A DNA stretch of 64,000 nucleotides, taken from Streptomyces caniferus (GTDB lineage: Bacteria > Actinomycetota > Actinomycetes > Streptomycetales > Streptomycetaceae). Made by a program: the position numbers and the translations under genes. Below are positions 36,372-44,859 of this stretch, piece after piece. The notes under the pieces are model-generated. The model did no database searches. It worked only from the letters and a program-made list of their open reading frames with translations, and was not told the DNA's origin. Each line of letters begins with the position of its first letter. Within the stretch, counting starts at the first letter, position 1. The stretch covers positions 310,001 to 374,000 of the forward strand of contig NZ_BLIN01000003.1 of the NCBI RefSeq assembly GCF_009811555.1, read 5' to 3'.

Positions 36372-37247
36372 GTGTCCGACGCGATCCTGCGGCCGCGCCG
36401 CTCCGTGCTCTACATGCCCGGTGCCAACGAACGCGCGCTGGAGAAGGCCAAGTCCCTGCCCGCCGACGCGCTGATCCTCGACCTGGAGGACGCCGTCGCC
36501 CCCGACGCCAAGGCCGACGCCCGGATGCGGGTCGCGGCCGCCGCGGCCTCGGGCGAGTACGGCTACCGCGAGGTGGCGATCCGGGTCAACGGGCCGGGCA
36601 CCGCCTGGCACGCCGACGACCTCCGGGCCGCGGCCGAGGCCGGTCCGGACGCGGTGGTGGTGCCCAAGGTGGACTCCGCCGAGACCGTGTGGGAGGTCGA
36701 GCGTGCGCTGGAGGCCGCCGGCGCCCCGGACCACACCGCTCTGTGGGCCATGGTCGAGACGCCGCGCGCGATGCTGGACGCCCGTGCGGTGGCGGCGGCC
36801 GGCGAGCGGCTCACCGTGCTGGTGATGGGCACCAACGACCTGGCGAAGGAGCTGCACGCCGAGCACGTCCCGGGCCGGGCCCCGCTGCTGACGGGGCTGT
36901 CGCTGGCGCTGCTGGCGGCCCGCGAGAGCGGCAAGGTGATCCTGGACGGCGTCTACAACGACGTGAAGAACCCCGAAGGGTTCGAGGCCGAGTGCGTCCA
37001 GGGGCGGCAGTTCGGGTTCGACGGGAAGACGCTCATCCATCCGTCGCAGGTCGAACCGTGCAACCGGGTGTTCGCGCCGTCGGCGGAACAGGTCGCCCGC
37101 TCCCGGAAGATCATCGACGCGTTCGACGAAGCCACCCGCGAGGGACGCGGGGTCGTCACCGTCGACGGCCGGCTGATCGAGAACCTGCATGTCGAGGACG
37201 CCCGCCGGATCCTCGCGTTCGACGAGGCGCTCGCCGGGCGCGGGTAG
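36372..37247 (+). CDS. CitE-like CoA lyase/malyl-CoA thioesterase-like
   Basis: A 291-residue CitE-family protein. Landmarks are RRSVLYMPGANERALEKAKSL, LILDLEDAVAPDAKADAR, EVAIRVNGPGTAWHADD, VVVPKVDSAETVWEVE, ETPRAMLDARAV, MGTNDLAKEL and FDGKTLIHPSQV. Members act on malyl-CoA or citramalyl-CoA, as lyases or as thioesterases paired with malyl-CoA lyase. GTG at 36372 follows AAGGAG eight bases upstream, five bases after the previous stop, so the two lyase genes form an operon. The pair probably handles the same CoA esters in successive steps. Confidence 0.85.
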   Translation: MSDAILRPRRSVLYMPGANERALEKAKSLPADALILDLEDAVAPDAKADARMRVAAAAASGEYGYREVAIRVNGPGTAWHADDLRAAAEAGPDAVVVPKVDSAETVWEVERALEAAGAPDHTALWAMVETPRAMLDARAVAAAGERLTVLVMGTNDLAKELHAEHVPGRAPLLTGLSLALLAARESGKVILDGVYNDVKNPEGFEAECVQGRQFGFDGKTLIHPSQVEPCNRVFAPSAEQVARSRKIIDAFDEATREGRGVVTVDGRLIENLHVEDARRILAFDEALAGRG

Positions 37248-37391
37248 ATCCGCCCTGTCCAGGGCCGTACCGGTGAAACCCATAATCGGACAGGGTGAAC
37301 GTGTGAGGCGGGCCGTGGCTCCTGCTTGGTCGTTGCGGGCATCCGGGATAGCAACATCCCGGGAACCATCAATGAGGTGCAGGAGCACACT

Positions 37392-37766
37392 GTGAAGAAC
37401 ATGGCACGTGTCAATGTTGTGGTGGCAGGAGCTTGCGGCCTGTTCCTGGCCGCGGGCGGGGCAGCGCCCACCCTGGCGTGGGCCGGATCCGGCGGCGACG
37501 GGGTCTCGAACAGCAACACCATCGCCCGCTTCGACGCCCGCTTCAACTGCGGGCACCGGGCCAGGTTCTGCATCAACGGGCCGGTGCTCAGCGGAAATCC
37601 GCGGCAGTCGGAGAACGTCCATGTCGCCGGCTCCAACAGCAACAGCGGCAGCCCGAAGACCTCCCAGGGAAACACCAACGACGACAGCGGCGGCACGACC
37701 GGCGCCGCGAAGAAGTCCAGCAACAACCAGCAGGCCATCGGCTCCTACGGCAGCCAGAAGCTGTAA
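37392..37766 (+). CDS. Small secreted Asn/Ser/Gly-rich protein with CINGPV motif (first of pair)
   Basis: A 124-residue exported protein. After VKNMARVN a hydrophobic stretch ends near APTLAWA. The mature part has two Cys 8 residues apart (FNCGHRARFCINGPVLSGNP) and then a low-complexity tail rich in Asn, Ser, Gly and Lys. GTG at 37392 has AGGAG six bases upstream. The motif CINGPV.SGN recurs in the convergent gene at 37907-38317, so the two are diverged paralogues. They are not chaplins: the chaplin domain with its conserved spacing is not present. The function is unknown; a cell-surface role is likely. Confidence 0.75.
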   Translation: MKNMARVNVVVAGACGLFLAAGGAAPTLAWAGSGGDGVSNSNTIARFDARFNCGHRARFCINGPVLSGNPRQSENVHVAGSNSNSGSPKTSQGNTNDDSGGTTGAAKKSSNNQQAIGSYGSQKL

Positions 37767-37779
37767 CAGCACACTGATT

Positions 37780-37808
37780 CCACCGGCCCCGTGCCCCGGG
37801 GCCGGTGG
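37780..37808. terminator. Hairpin terminator, first of two
   Basis: CCACCGGCCCCG with CGGGGCCGGTGG, five-base loop, just after the first small secreted protein gene. Confidence 0.65.
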
Positions 37809-37826
37809 GATGCCGATGCGGAAACG

Positions 37827-37860
37827 ACGAGCGCCCGGCGGATCTCCGCCGGGCGCTCGT
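37827..37860. terminator. Hairpin terminator, second of two
   Basis: A perfect 16-base palindromic stem, ACGAGCGCCCGGCGGA with TCCGCCGGGCGCTCGT, two-base centre. With the preceding hairpin it separates the convergent small secreted protein genes. Confidence 0.7.
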
Positions 37861-37906
37861 GCGCGGGCCGTCGGACGTACCGGGTCCGTCGGGCGCCACG
37901 TCCGGA

Positions 37907-38317
37907 TCAGTGGAAGAGCAGGCCTCCGAGGATCCGCTGCACGTTGTTGGAGCTCCCCGTGGAAGCACCCGTGACGGAGTTGGCGCCGTTGGTGGTTCCG
38001 TTGGTGTTGGAGAGGTTGCCGCTGTTGTTCGGGTTTCCGTGGTTGATGAAGTTGCCGCTGTTGAGGCTGTTTCCGCTGTGCACCGGACCGTTGATGCAGG
38101 CGTGGGGCGAGCCGAGCACCGGCGACTTGTAGTGGACCTGGCCGAGGCGGTTGTTGCACACCACCCCTCCGACCATGCCGGTCACGGTGCCGACATCGGC
38201 GTCCGCCACTGCCGAGAGCAGGGAGTCCGGAATCGTCACTGCTCGGGCGACCCCACCGCCGAGCAGCACCAGCCCGCACGCCCCGACGATGCTTCCCGCC
38301 CGCATAATTCTTCTCAC
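37907..38317 (-). CDS. Small secreted Asn/Gly-repeat protein with CINGPV motif (second of pair)
   Basis: A 136-residue exported protein. The signal peptide is RAGSIVGACGLVLLGGGVARA. The mature part has Cys in VVCNNRLGQ and in HACINGPVHSGN, matching the motif of the convergent neighbour. It then runs into repeats of the form N-S-G-N (SGNSLNSGNFINHGNPNNSG), which recall Asn/Gly ladder repeats of surface proteins. It ends in a hydrophobic RILGGLLFH. GTG at 38317 follows GAGGAGC; ATG four codons later is an alternative. The function is unknown; adhesion or self-assembly at the surface is plausible. Confidence 0.75.
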   Translation of the reverse strand: MRRIMRAGSIVGACGLVLLGGGVARAVTIPDSLLSAVADADVGTVTGMVGGVVCNNRLGQVHYKSPVLGSPHACINGPVHSGNSLNSGNFINHGNPNNSGNLSNTNGTTNGANSVTGASTGSSNNVQRILGGLLFH

Positions 38318-38521
38318 GACGCTCCTCGCCTCTACGTCCTTCTGCTGCCAGACGTATCGTGCTGCCGTTGACGGCCCGCATCGTCGTTCAACCCGCGGGG
38401 AGCCAAACGCCCGTCGGCCACAATCAGCCGGGTGGCCCAACCCTCCGCAGGGGGCCACCGGTGCGTCCGGCTCCCTCCGGCGCTGCACTGTCCGCGGGCC
38501 GAGGCGCGGTCGCCCCACCCC

Positions 38522-39805
38522 CTATGTGGTGCTGTGCGGATGGCAGGCCGTGACCGAGCGCGGCGGCCAGGTCTGGGGGTCGAGGATGCCCAGGACGTAG
38601 GCGCGGGCGACGAGGGCGGGGCGGGTCGGGGCGTCGAGGAGGTCGCGCAGACGGCTCAGGTGGTAGTCGACGGTCTGCCGGGACAGGTGCAGGGAGGTGG
38701 CGATCTCCGCGTTGCTGCGGCCGGCGGCCAGCAGGGACAGGATGCGGACCTGGCTTGCCGTCAGCGAGGGGTGGGCCTCGTGGGCCAGGCTCTGGTGGGT
38801 GACGACCGCCCAGACGCTCGTGGCACGGTCCGCGCTCCGGCCGACCGTGGTGAGGTGCAGCCGGGCGCGGCGCTGCCGGCCACGGGCGTCCTGGAACACG
38901 GCGGAGGTCTGTATCCGCCGGCTGCGGCGCGCTATCAGGTCGTGCCAACTGCGCAGCAGTGCCCCTAACTCCGGGGCGGGGGCCAGCACCGTGTGCGCCC
39001 GGCGGCCGACGAGGTCCGAGAGCCGGGTCTGCAGCAACTCGGCGGCCGCCGCGCTCGCCTGCTGGATCCGTCCGCCCGCGGAGATCAGGGCACAGGCCAG
39101 CCCGCTGTGGTCGCGCAGCGCGTGCAGGTTCTCCTCGGCCTCCCGGCGCTGGCGCAGGGCGCGGGTGTAGTCGCTGATGTCGACGTAGATGCCGGCGACG
39201 CAGGTCTGGCCCCCTTCCCGGACGGGGAAGCGATGGCCGACCGCCTGCCCGCTGGTGCCGTCGGAGCGGTGGTAGGTGAGGGTGTGCCGCACGGGCTTGC
39301 CGCGGGCGAGCACCTCCCGGTCCAGGGCGATGACCTGCGGGGAGTCGGCGGTGCCGTCGACGTCCGTGATGTACGCGCCGATGACGTGCTCCGGCGTGGT
39401 CCCGTAGAGGTGGGCGTAGGCGTGGTTCGCCCAGAGGTAGCGCCCGTTCGCGTCCCGGATGAAGGCCGCGGCGGGGGCGAGGTCCGCGAAGGCGTCGTAG
39501 CGGCGCACGCCCGGTGCCCGCGCGGCGACCTCCACCGCCAGGCCACGGGAGCGGCCCTGGCGGGGCACGCCGAGGGGCCAGTTCACATCGAAGACACGAC
39601 CGTCGAACTGGGCTTGCCAATGGCTGGTTTCAGGTGCTGCGGCAGGTTCGGGGAGCTCTCTTCGCACGGTGTCGAGGAATCGCTGGGCCGTCACCGTGTC
39701 GTCGAAGGCACCACCGCCGCTGTCGATCACGCGCAACTCACGATCGGCCTCCCACCAGGACACCGGGAGGCGTTCCAGCAGCGACTTCAGACTGGTCTCG
39801 TCCAC
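38522..39805 (-). CDS. PAS-domain LuxR-type regulator with TTA codon
   Basis: A 427-residue regulator. PAS-like sensor domains lie at the start (LPVSWWEADRELRVIDSGG), near residues 125-240 (AAAFIRDANGRYLWANHAYAHLYG) and near 250-350. The C-terminal LuxR helix-turn-helix is LTASQVRILSLLAAGRSNAE followed by LHLSRQTVDYHLSRLRDLL. GTG at 39805 follows AAAAGGGG six bases upstream; the frame continues open further upstream. The Leu codon at 38966-38968 (complement) is TTA, typical of pathway-specific regulators under bldA control. It is divergent from the ATP-grasp operon and is its likely regulator. Confidence 0.87.
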   Translation of the reverse strand: MDETSLKSLLERLPVSWWEADRELRVIDSGGGAFDDTVTAQRFLDTVRRELPEPAAAPETSHWQAQFDGRVFDVNWPLGVPRQGRSRGLAVEVAARAPGVRRYDAFADLAPAAAFIRDANGRYLWANHAYAHLYGTTPEHVIGAYITDVDGTADSPQVIALDREVLARGKPVRHTLTYHRSDGTSGQAVGHRFPVREGGQTCVAGIYVDISDYTRALRQRREAEENLHALRDHSGLACALISAGGRIQQASAAAAELLQTRLSDLVGRRAHTVLAPAPELGALLRSWHDLIARRSRRIQTSAVFQDARGRQRRARLHLTTVGRSADRATSVWAVVTHQSLAHEAHPSLTASQVRILSLLAAGRSNAEIATSLHLSRQTVDYHLSRLRDLLDAPTRPALVARAYVLGILDPQTWPPRSVTACHPHSTT

Positions 39806-40135
39806 GACGGGCCCCTTTTGTGGTGAAGAGTTCAATGGTTTTGGACGGCGCGCCATGGCCATAGGTATCCCCCAGCGCTGCGCGACATGCCCGGTTCTCG
39901 GCCGATCTGGCGCGGCCGCGCGCCTCCGCGTCGCCGCGGCCGCCATACGGCATCACGGAACCTTCACTGCTGATCAACGGTATCCACAACTCTGGCATTT
40001 GCCTGAGCGGTTGCGGCCCGATGCGGGGAACGGTGTGCCGCATGGCTGCTTCGCTTGAGGCACGGCGTCCGGATGTGAGATACGGACGTCCCCGGCCGTT
40101 TGGTCCATACCCGTATGAAGAGGAGTCGGATTCCA
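39806..40135. other. 330-base divergent regulatory gap, no gene supported
   Basis: Lies between the PAS-LuxR gene and the ATP-grasp operon. It contains a CGTCCG-N11-CGGACG inverted repeat at 40066-40088, 48 bases before the ATP-grasp start, a possible regulator site. Short open frames here have no start signal or domain. Confidence 0.35.
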
Positions 40136-41506
40136 GTGAGCAAGGTGCTGTTCGTGTATGCCAAGGGCGGACCGCCCTTGGGGTACGCCCTGTCACGGGT
40201 CGCCGCACGGTCGGCAGTGCACCTGCTGGCGCTCAGCGCGCTCCCGCCCACCGTGGCCGCGTCCGCGGACCGGCTGTGCGCCTCGGTGCTGAGCCCGTCC
40301 GAATGCGAACGGCGTGACCTGGTGTCCCTGATCGTCTCCCGGGCCCAGGCGGTGGGCGCGGACGCGGTCGTCACCTTCTCCGAGTACGCGGTCGTCGCCG
40401 TCGCGGAGGCCTGCGAGAAGCTCGGCCTCGCCGGGGCGGGCGGCTCCTGCGCGCTCGCCCGCGACAAGCGGATGATGCGGCGCACCTGGCAGGACCAGGG
40501 CATATCCCAGCCCCGGTTCCGTCCCGTCGCCACCGAGCAGGATCTGCACGACGCGGCCGCCGCGCTCCGGTTCCCCCTGCTGCTCAAGGCCGCCTGGAGC
40601 GCCGGCTCCACCGCCCACCGGACGATCCGCCACGCCGACGAGGTGCCGGCGGCCTGGGAGCGGGCGCGGGAGGTGATGGCCGAATCCGCGCAGCTGGGGT
40701 ACGCCGAGCTCCATGTGGCCGGTGCCGGGGCGGACTTCCTCGTGGAGGAGATCGTGCAGGGCACCGCGTCGGAGTGGTTCGACCAGGACGGCTGGGGCGA
40801 CTACGTCAGCGTCGAGGGCGTCGTGGTGGACGGCGAGTTCCGCCCGGTGTGTCTCAGCGGGCGGATGCCGACGGTGGAGCCGTTCACCGAGCGTGCCGGC
40901 ATCACCCCCGCCGCGCTGCCGCACGACGCCCAGCGGCGCATCGTGGCCCTCGCGCGCGATGCCGTCGACGCGCTGGGGCTGCGCAACTGCGGTACCCACA
41001 CCGAGATCAAGCTCGGCGCCGACGGGCGGATGTGGGTGATCGAGACCGCCGCCCGGTTCGGCGGGGCGATGACCGTCCCGCAGATCGAGGAGGTCTTCGG
41101 CCTGGACCTGATCGGCATGCTCACCGACCATCTGCTGGGGCGTCCGGTCTCCTGGCCCGCCGAGGCCCGCACCCCGCAGGAGGCGAACGGCGCGGCCGGC
41201 TCGCTGGTCGTCCTGGCCGTCGACGGCGCCGGTGAGGCCTGGCCGGACCGGCGCCTCTGGGACTTCCCGACGGTGCGCGAGACGGTGCCCGTCAGCGCGG
41301 GCAGCCGCCTGTCCGTGGTGGCCGAGAACTCCCTCCCGGACGGGACGCTGGTGCCGGTGTACGACCCGGCCGCGGGCGCCAACACCATGGCGGCGCTGTG
41401 CCTGTTGTCCGCCACCGATCCGGAGACCGTGATCCGCGACTTCCGGACCCTGGTGGACGCCCTCCCGCAGATCCTGCCCCACGGCACCACGGAGGCACAG
41501 TCATGA
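40136..41506 (+). CDS. ATP-grasp carboxylate-amine/thiol ligase-like protein
   Basis: A 456-residue protein of the ATP-grasp superfamily, which joins a carboxylate to an amine or other nucleophile through an acyl phosphate. The N-terminal pre-ATP-grasp part is VLFVYAKGGPPLGYALSRVA. The central part has FPLLLKAAWSAGSTAHRTIR and FLVEEIVQGTASEWF; the metal site is in HTEIKLGADGRMWVIETAARFGG. The order resembles L-amino-acid ligases and natural-product peptide-bond formers. GTG at 40136 lies after GAGGAG; ATG at 40115 is an alternative. It is the first gene of a coupled operon and its stop overlaps the next gene. Confidence 0.88.
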   Translation: MSKVLFVYAKGGPPLGYALSRVAARSAVHLLALSALPPTVAASADRLCASVLSPSECERRDLVSLIVSRAQAVGADAVVTFSEYAVVAVAEACEKLGLAGAGGSCALARDKRMMRRTWQDQGISQPRFRPVATEQDLHDAAAALRFPLLLKAAWSAGSTAHRTIRHADEVPAAWERAREVMAESAQLGYAELHVAGAGADFLVEEIVQGTASEWFDQDGWGDYVSVEGVVVDGEFRPVCLSGRMPTVEPFTERAGITPAALPHDAQRRIVALARDAVDALGLRNCGTHTEIKLGADGRMWVIETAARFGGAMTVPQIEEVFGLDLIGMLTDHLLGRPVSWPAEARTPQEANGAAGSLVVLAVDGAGEAWPDRRLWDFPTVRETVPVSAGSRLSVVAENSLPDGTLVPVYDPAAGANTMAALCLLSATDPETVIRDFRTLVDALPQILPHGTTEAQS

Positions 41507-43515
41507 CCACCACCGTCCTGCCCTCCGGCGCACCGGGCCCGGCCACCGACCGCACCGTCGTCGGCGAGAACCTCTCCCTGCCGCTCTTCCGCACCCTCTC
41601 CGGCGTCCTGGCCGGCCACCCGTACCTCAAGGTCGTGGTGGACCGGATCGAGAACACCTGGCATCTGCTGGACACCGCGGCCCACCCGTTCCACGTCAAC
41701 TACATCGCCACCCGCGTGCTCGGCATGGAACTCGCCGACCTGGACTCCTGCCTGGACGCGTTCAACGCCTCGGTCTACATGGATCCCGAGCGCCGCTTCC
41801 TGCTGGGTGTGCTCTCGCTGCACACCGACGAGGACACCGAGGGCCGGGAGCGGCCCTTCCTGGTCATGGAGACGACCGAGGCCGACACCATGAACGGCCG
41901 GCTGCTGGAGGAGTTCTACACCTTCGTCCGGCACCGGGTCGACGGCCGGCTGCCGCTGCTGCTGAAGCCGGCGAACCACGGGCAGGAGCACGAACTCGCC
42001 GCGATCAGCGACGTCCACGTGCCCCGGATCCTCGGCCACGAGCTCTTCGGCAACCGCACCCGCACCCCGCTCAACCTCGGCGAGGCCGTCGGACGGCTGC
42101 GCTACTTCCGTACCCCGGAGGAGTACACCGCCGCGGCCGCCGGGCTCGGCTGGTCCGACATCGTGGCCATGTCGTCGCTGCCGGACGATGTGCCGCGGGT
42201 GGCGGGCTTCATCAACACCGCGCCCGGGACACCGCTCTCGCACACCAACGTCCTCGCCTCCGGCTGGGGCATCCCCAACGCGATCGTCCGCGACCTGGAC
42301 CGCCTCGTGGCGGCGGACGACCTGGACGACGCCTGGATCCGCTACCAGGTGCAGGACGACGAGATCACCCTGGCCCCGCTGGCGCACGTCCCCGCACTGG
42401 ACGCCCCGGCCTGGCACCAGCAGCGGATCCGGATGGAACCGCCGCTGCTGGAGGATGTGCCCGCGCTGTTCCTGCACCGGCTGCGCCGCGCCGACCAGGA
42501 CCGGTACGGCACCAAGGCGGCCAGCCTCGGGGAACTCCATCACGTCCTCGACAGCCGGTCCGCCGACCTCACCACCTTCTACGGGCAGCCGAGGCCGCCC
42601 CGCAGCGATCTCTACGGGCACCTCGCGGCCCGTCTGGGCACCCCGGACGCCTCGGGCGCCGAACTGCGCGACCTGGCCGCCGACTTCGTGGCCGGCACCA
42701 TCGCCGCGCCCGACGGCATCGCCCTCCCCTTCGCGCTGCAGCACCGCTTCCTGACGTCCTCGCCGGCCGTGCAGCAGGGCCTGGGCAAGCTCAAGATGGC
42801 CCTCGAACTCGACGCCCTCGACGTCCTGGACGCGCTCTGTCTGCATCTGCAGCAGCTCATCCGGAACACCCCCATGCCCGACGAGGTGACCCGGCAGATC
42901 ACCCAGGCACTGCCCGACGGACCCGACGCCGGCCGCCGCCTGGTGGTGCGCTCCTCCTCCAACGCCGAGGACCTGCCCGGCTTCTCCGCCGCCGGGGTCT
43001 ACGACTCGGTCAGCACCGTCCACGGCGCGGACGAACTCCTCGATGCGGTACGCCAGGTGTGGGCCTCCCTGTTGTCCCCGCGCAGCGTCCGGCTGCGCCA
43101 CCAGGCGGGCATCTCCCTCGACGACACGTACATGGGCGTGATCATCCAGCAGTACGTGCCCGCGGACCTCGGCGGTGTCCTGGTGACCTGCAACCCGACC
43201 CGGCGCACGGACTTCCGCAATGTCTACGTCAACTGCTCGCCCGGCTCGCCCGAGACGGTCGTCGACGGCACGACGCTGCCGCTGCAGTACCTCTACAACA
43301 CGGTCGAGGGCGGCGGCCGCACCGTGGCCCTCGGCTCGTCCGGCAAGGACCTGCCCGTCGGCACCCGGGACAAGCTGGCCCGCCTGGCCCTGACCGGACG
43401 GCTGCTGCAGTCCCACTTCAGCGAGGGCGATGTGGACCATCCGCTCGACATCGAGTGGCTGATGACCGATCAGGGGGACTTCCGCCTGGTCCAGATCCGC
43501 CCCTACGCGCTGTGA
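41503..43515 (+). CDS. PEP-synthase/dikinase-like protein with swapped domain order
   Basis: A 670-residue protein. A unique N-terminal region (1-190) is followed by a swivelling phosphohistidine domain, GTPLSHTNVLASGWGIPNA with His247 as the likely phosphorylated residue. Last comes a PEP/pyruvate-dikinase ATP-binding domain (RRLVVRSSSNAEDLPGFSAA with Arg483, then GVIIQQYVPADLGGVLVTCN, and EWLMTDQGDFRLVQIRPYAL at the end). PEP synthase has ATP-binding domain first, histidine second and a PEP barrel last; here the order is reversed and the barrel is absent, closer to glucan water dikinases. It probably transfers the ATP beta-phosphate to a small substrate. ATGA-coupled to the ATP-grasp gene. 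Confidence 0.82.
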   Translation: MTTTVLPSGAPGPATDRTVVGENLSLPLFRTLSGVLAGHPYLKVVVDRIENTWHLLDTAAHPFHVNYIATRVLGMELADLDSCLDAFNASVYMDPERRFLLGVLSLHTDEDTEGRERPFLVMETTEADTMNGRLLEEFYTFVRHRVDGRLPLLLKPANHGQEHELAAISDVHVPRILGHELFGNRTRTPLNLGEAVGRLRYFRTPEEYTAAAAGLGWSDIVAMSSLPDDVPRVAGFINTAPGTPLSHTNVLASGWGIPNAIVRDLDRLVAADDLDDAWIRYQVQDDEITLAPLAHVPALDAPAWHQQRIRMEPPLLEDVPALFLHRLRRADQDRYGTKAASLGELHHVLDSRSADLTTFYGQPRPPRSDLYGHLAARLGTPDASGAELRDLAADFVAGTIAAPDGIALPFALQHRFLTSSPAVQQGLGKLKMALELDALDVLDALCLHLQQLIRNTPMPDEVTRQITQALPDGPDAGRRLVVRSSSNAEDLPGFSAAGVYDSVSTVHGADELLDAVRQVWASLLSPRSVRLRHQAGISLDDTYMGVIIQQYVPADLGGVLVTCNPTRRTDFRNVYVNCSPGSPETVVDGTTLPLQYLYNTVEGGGRTVALGSSGKDLPVGTRDKLARLALTGRLLQSHFSEGDVDHPLDIEWLMTDQGDFRLVQIRPYAL

Positions 43516-44837
43516 TCCGCCCGTTCGGCGGCCTGCGGGGAGCCCGTGGCCCCCGGGCGTCGGCCGTGCCCCTGCCCCCGCGGGCCCGCCGGATCATCCG
43601 GCTCAACAACGGCTTCCAGCTGCTGTTCAACCTGTTGTGGTGGATGCCGGTCTTCTACGCCTACCAGCGGGAGGCCGGGCTCTCCGACGGGCAGATCTTC
43701 GGCATCCAGAGCATCTACTACATCGCGTTCTGCCTGTTCGAGATCCCGACCGGGCTCGTGGCCGACCGGATCGGTGCCCGCAACTGTCTGCGGGCCGGTG
43801 CCGTCGTGATGACCGCGGCGAACCTCGCCCCGGTCCTCTCCCCCAGCTACACCGGCTTCCTGGTGCACTTCCTGGCCATCGCCGCCGGCCGCTCGCTGAC
43901 CTCGGGCGCCGCCAGCGCCTATCTCTACGACGGCCTGGCCGCCGAGGGTGCCGGAGAGCACTACCTGAAGGCCGAGGGGCAGGCGCGGGCGCTGGGGCTG
44001 GCCGCGAAGGTGCTGTGCTGGCCGCTGGTCGGTCCGTTGATGGCCCTGGCGCATGCCACGCCGTATGTGCTGAGCGCCGCGAGCGCGGCGGGCTCGCTCG
44101 TCTGCGCCGTGGTGCTGCCGCGCCAGATCGCGCCGGAGGGACGCGACCGGGCCGGGAAGAGCCCGGGCGGCGGGCTCACGTTCCTGCGCGATGCCACCAC
44201 GGCGCTGCGCTGTGTGTGGGCCACGCCGTGGCTCGCCCTGCTCATGGTGCAGGGCGTGGCCGTCTTCACGCTCTCGCGGATCTGCCAGGTCAACCTCTTC
44301 CAGCCGGTGCTGCTGGACCACGGCATCCCGGAGGGCTCGCACGGCGGTGTGCTGGCCGCCATGACCGTCGCGGAGGCGGTGGCCTCGGCCCGGCCGCAGT
44401 GGCTCGGCTCGCGGCTGTCACCGGTGGCCTGGGTCTCGCTGCTCAGCCTCGCGATGGCGGCCGCGCTGGCGGGCAGCACCCTCGGCGGGCCCTGGACCGT
44501 CATCGCCCTGCTGTGCGTGTTCGCCGCGGTCACCGGGTTCGCCTATCCGCTGCAGCGCAAGCTGGTGAACGACGCCATTCCGGCGGGTGCGCCACGGGCC
44601 ACCCTGCTGTCCGTCGAGAGCATCGTGGACCGGGCCGTGTGCGCGCTGGCGGCCGTGGCCGCGGGCGTCTATCTCTCGGCGGGCCGGCTGGACGCGCTGC
44701 TGTGGCACAGCGCGGTGGTCACCGGCGTGGTGATGCTGGTCCTGCAGCTGGTCCTGCGGCGGGCCCCGGGACGGCCCCGCAAGCAGCCGGCCGCGGAGCC
44801 GGTCCCGGAGCTGGTCACCACGGCAGGAAACCCCTGA
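43512..44837 (+). CDS. MFS exporter
   Basis: A 441-residue, 12-helix transporter. The first helices read RLNNGFQLLFNLLWWMPVFYAYQ, and the loop after helix 2 has FEIPTGLVADRIGARN, a variant of the MFS motif A. A long basic loop near residue 220 (PEGRDRAGKSPGG) divides the halves. GTG overlaps the dikinase-like gene stop (GTGA), so it is coupled to the biosynthetic genes and probably exports their product or gives self-protection. Confidence 0.87.
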   Translation: MIRPFGGLRGARGPRASAVPLPPRARRIIRLNNGFQLLFNLLWWMPVFYAYQREAGLSDGQIFGIQSIYYIAFCLFEIPTGLVADRIGARNCLRAGAVVMTAANLAPVLSPSYTGFLVHFLAIAAGRSLTSGAASAYLYDGLAAEGAGEHYLKAEGQARALGLAAKVLCWPLVGPLMALAHATPYVLSAASAAGSLVCAVVLPRQIAPEGRDRAGKSPGGGLTFLRDATTALRCVWATPWLALLMVQGVAVFTLSRICQVNLFQPVLLDHGIPEGSHGGVLAAMTVAEAVASARPQWLGSRLSPVAWVSLLSLAMAAALAGSTLGGPWTVIALLCVFAAVTGFAYPLQRKLVNDAIPAGAPRATLLSVESIVDRAVCALAAVAAGVYLSAGRLDALLWHSAVVTGVVMLVLQLVLRRAPGRPRKQPAAEPVPELVTTAGNP

Positions 44838-44859
44838 GCATCACCGTCATACTGAGGGG

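Noticed and set aside
37392..38317. Chaplin or rodlin genes
   Set aside because: Signal peptides and small size fit, but the conserved chaplin domain with its two spaced Cys and the rodlin pattern are absent.
40801..43440. Very long open frame on the minus strand opposite the dikinase-like gene
   Set aside because: Its translation is Gly/Arg/Val/His-rich with no domain; it is the usual reverse-frame shadow of a GC-rich gene, while the plus strand has clear motifs.
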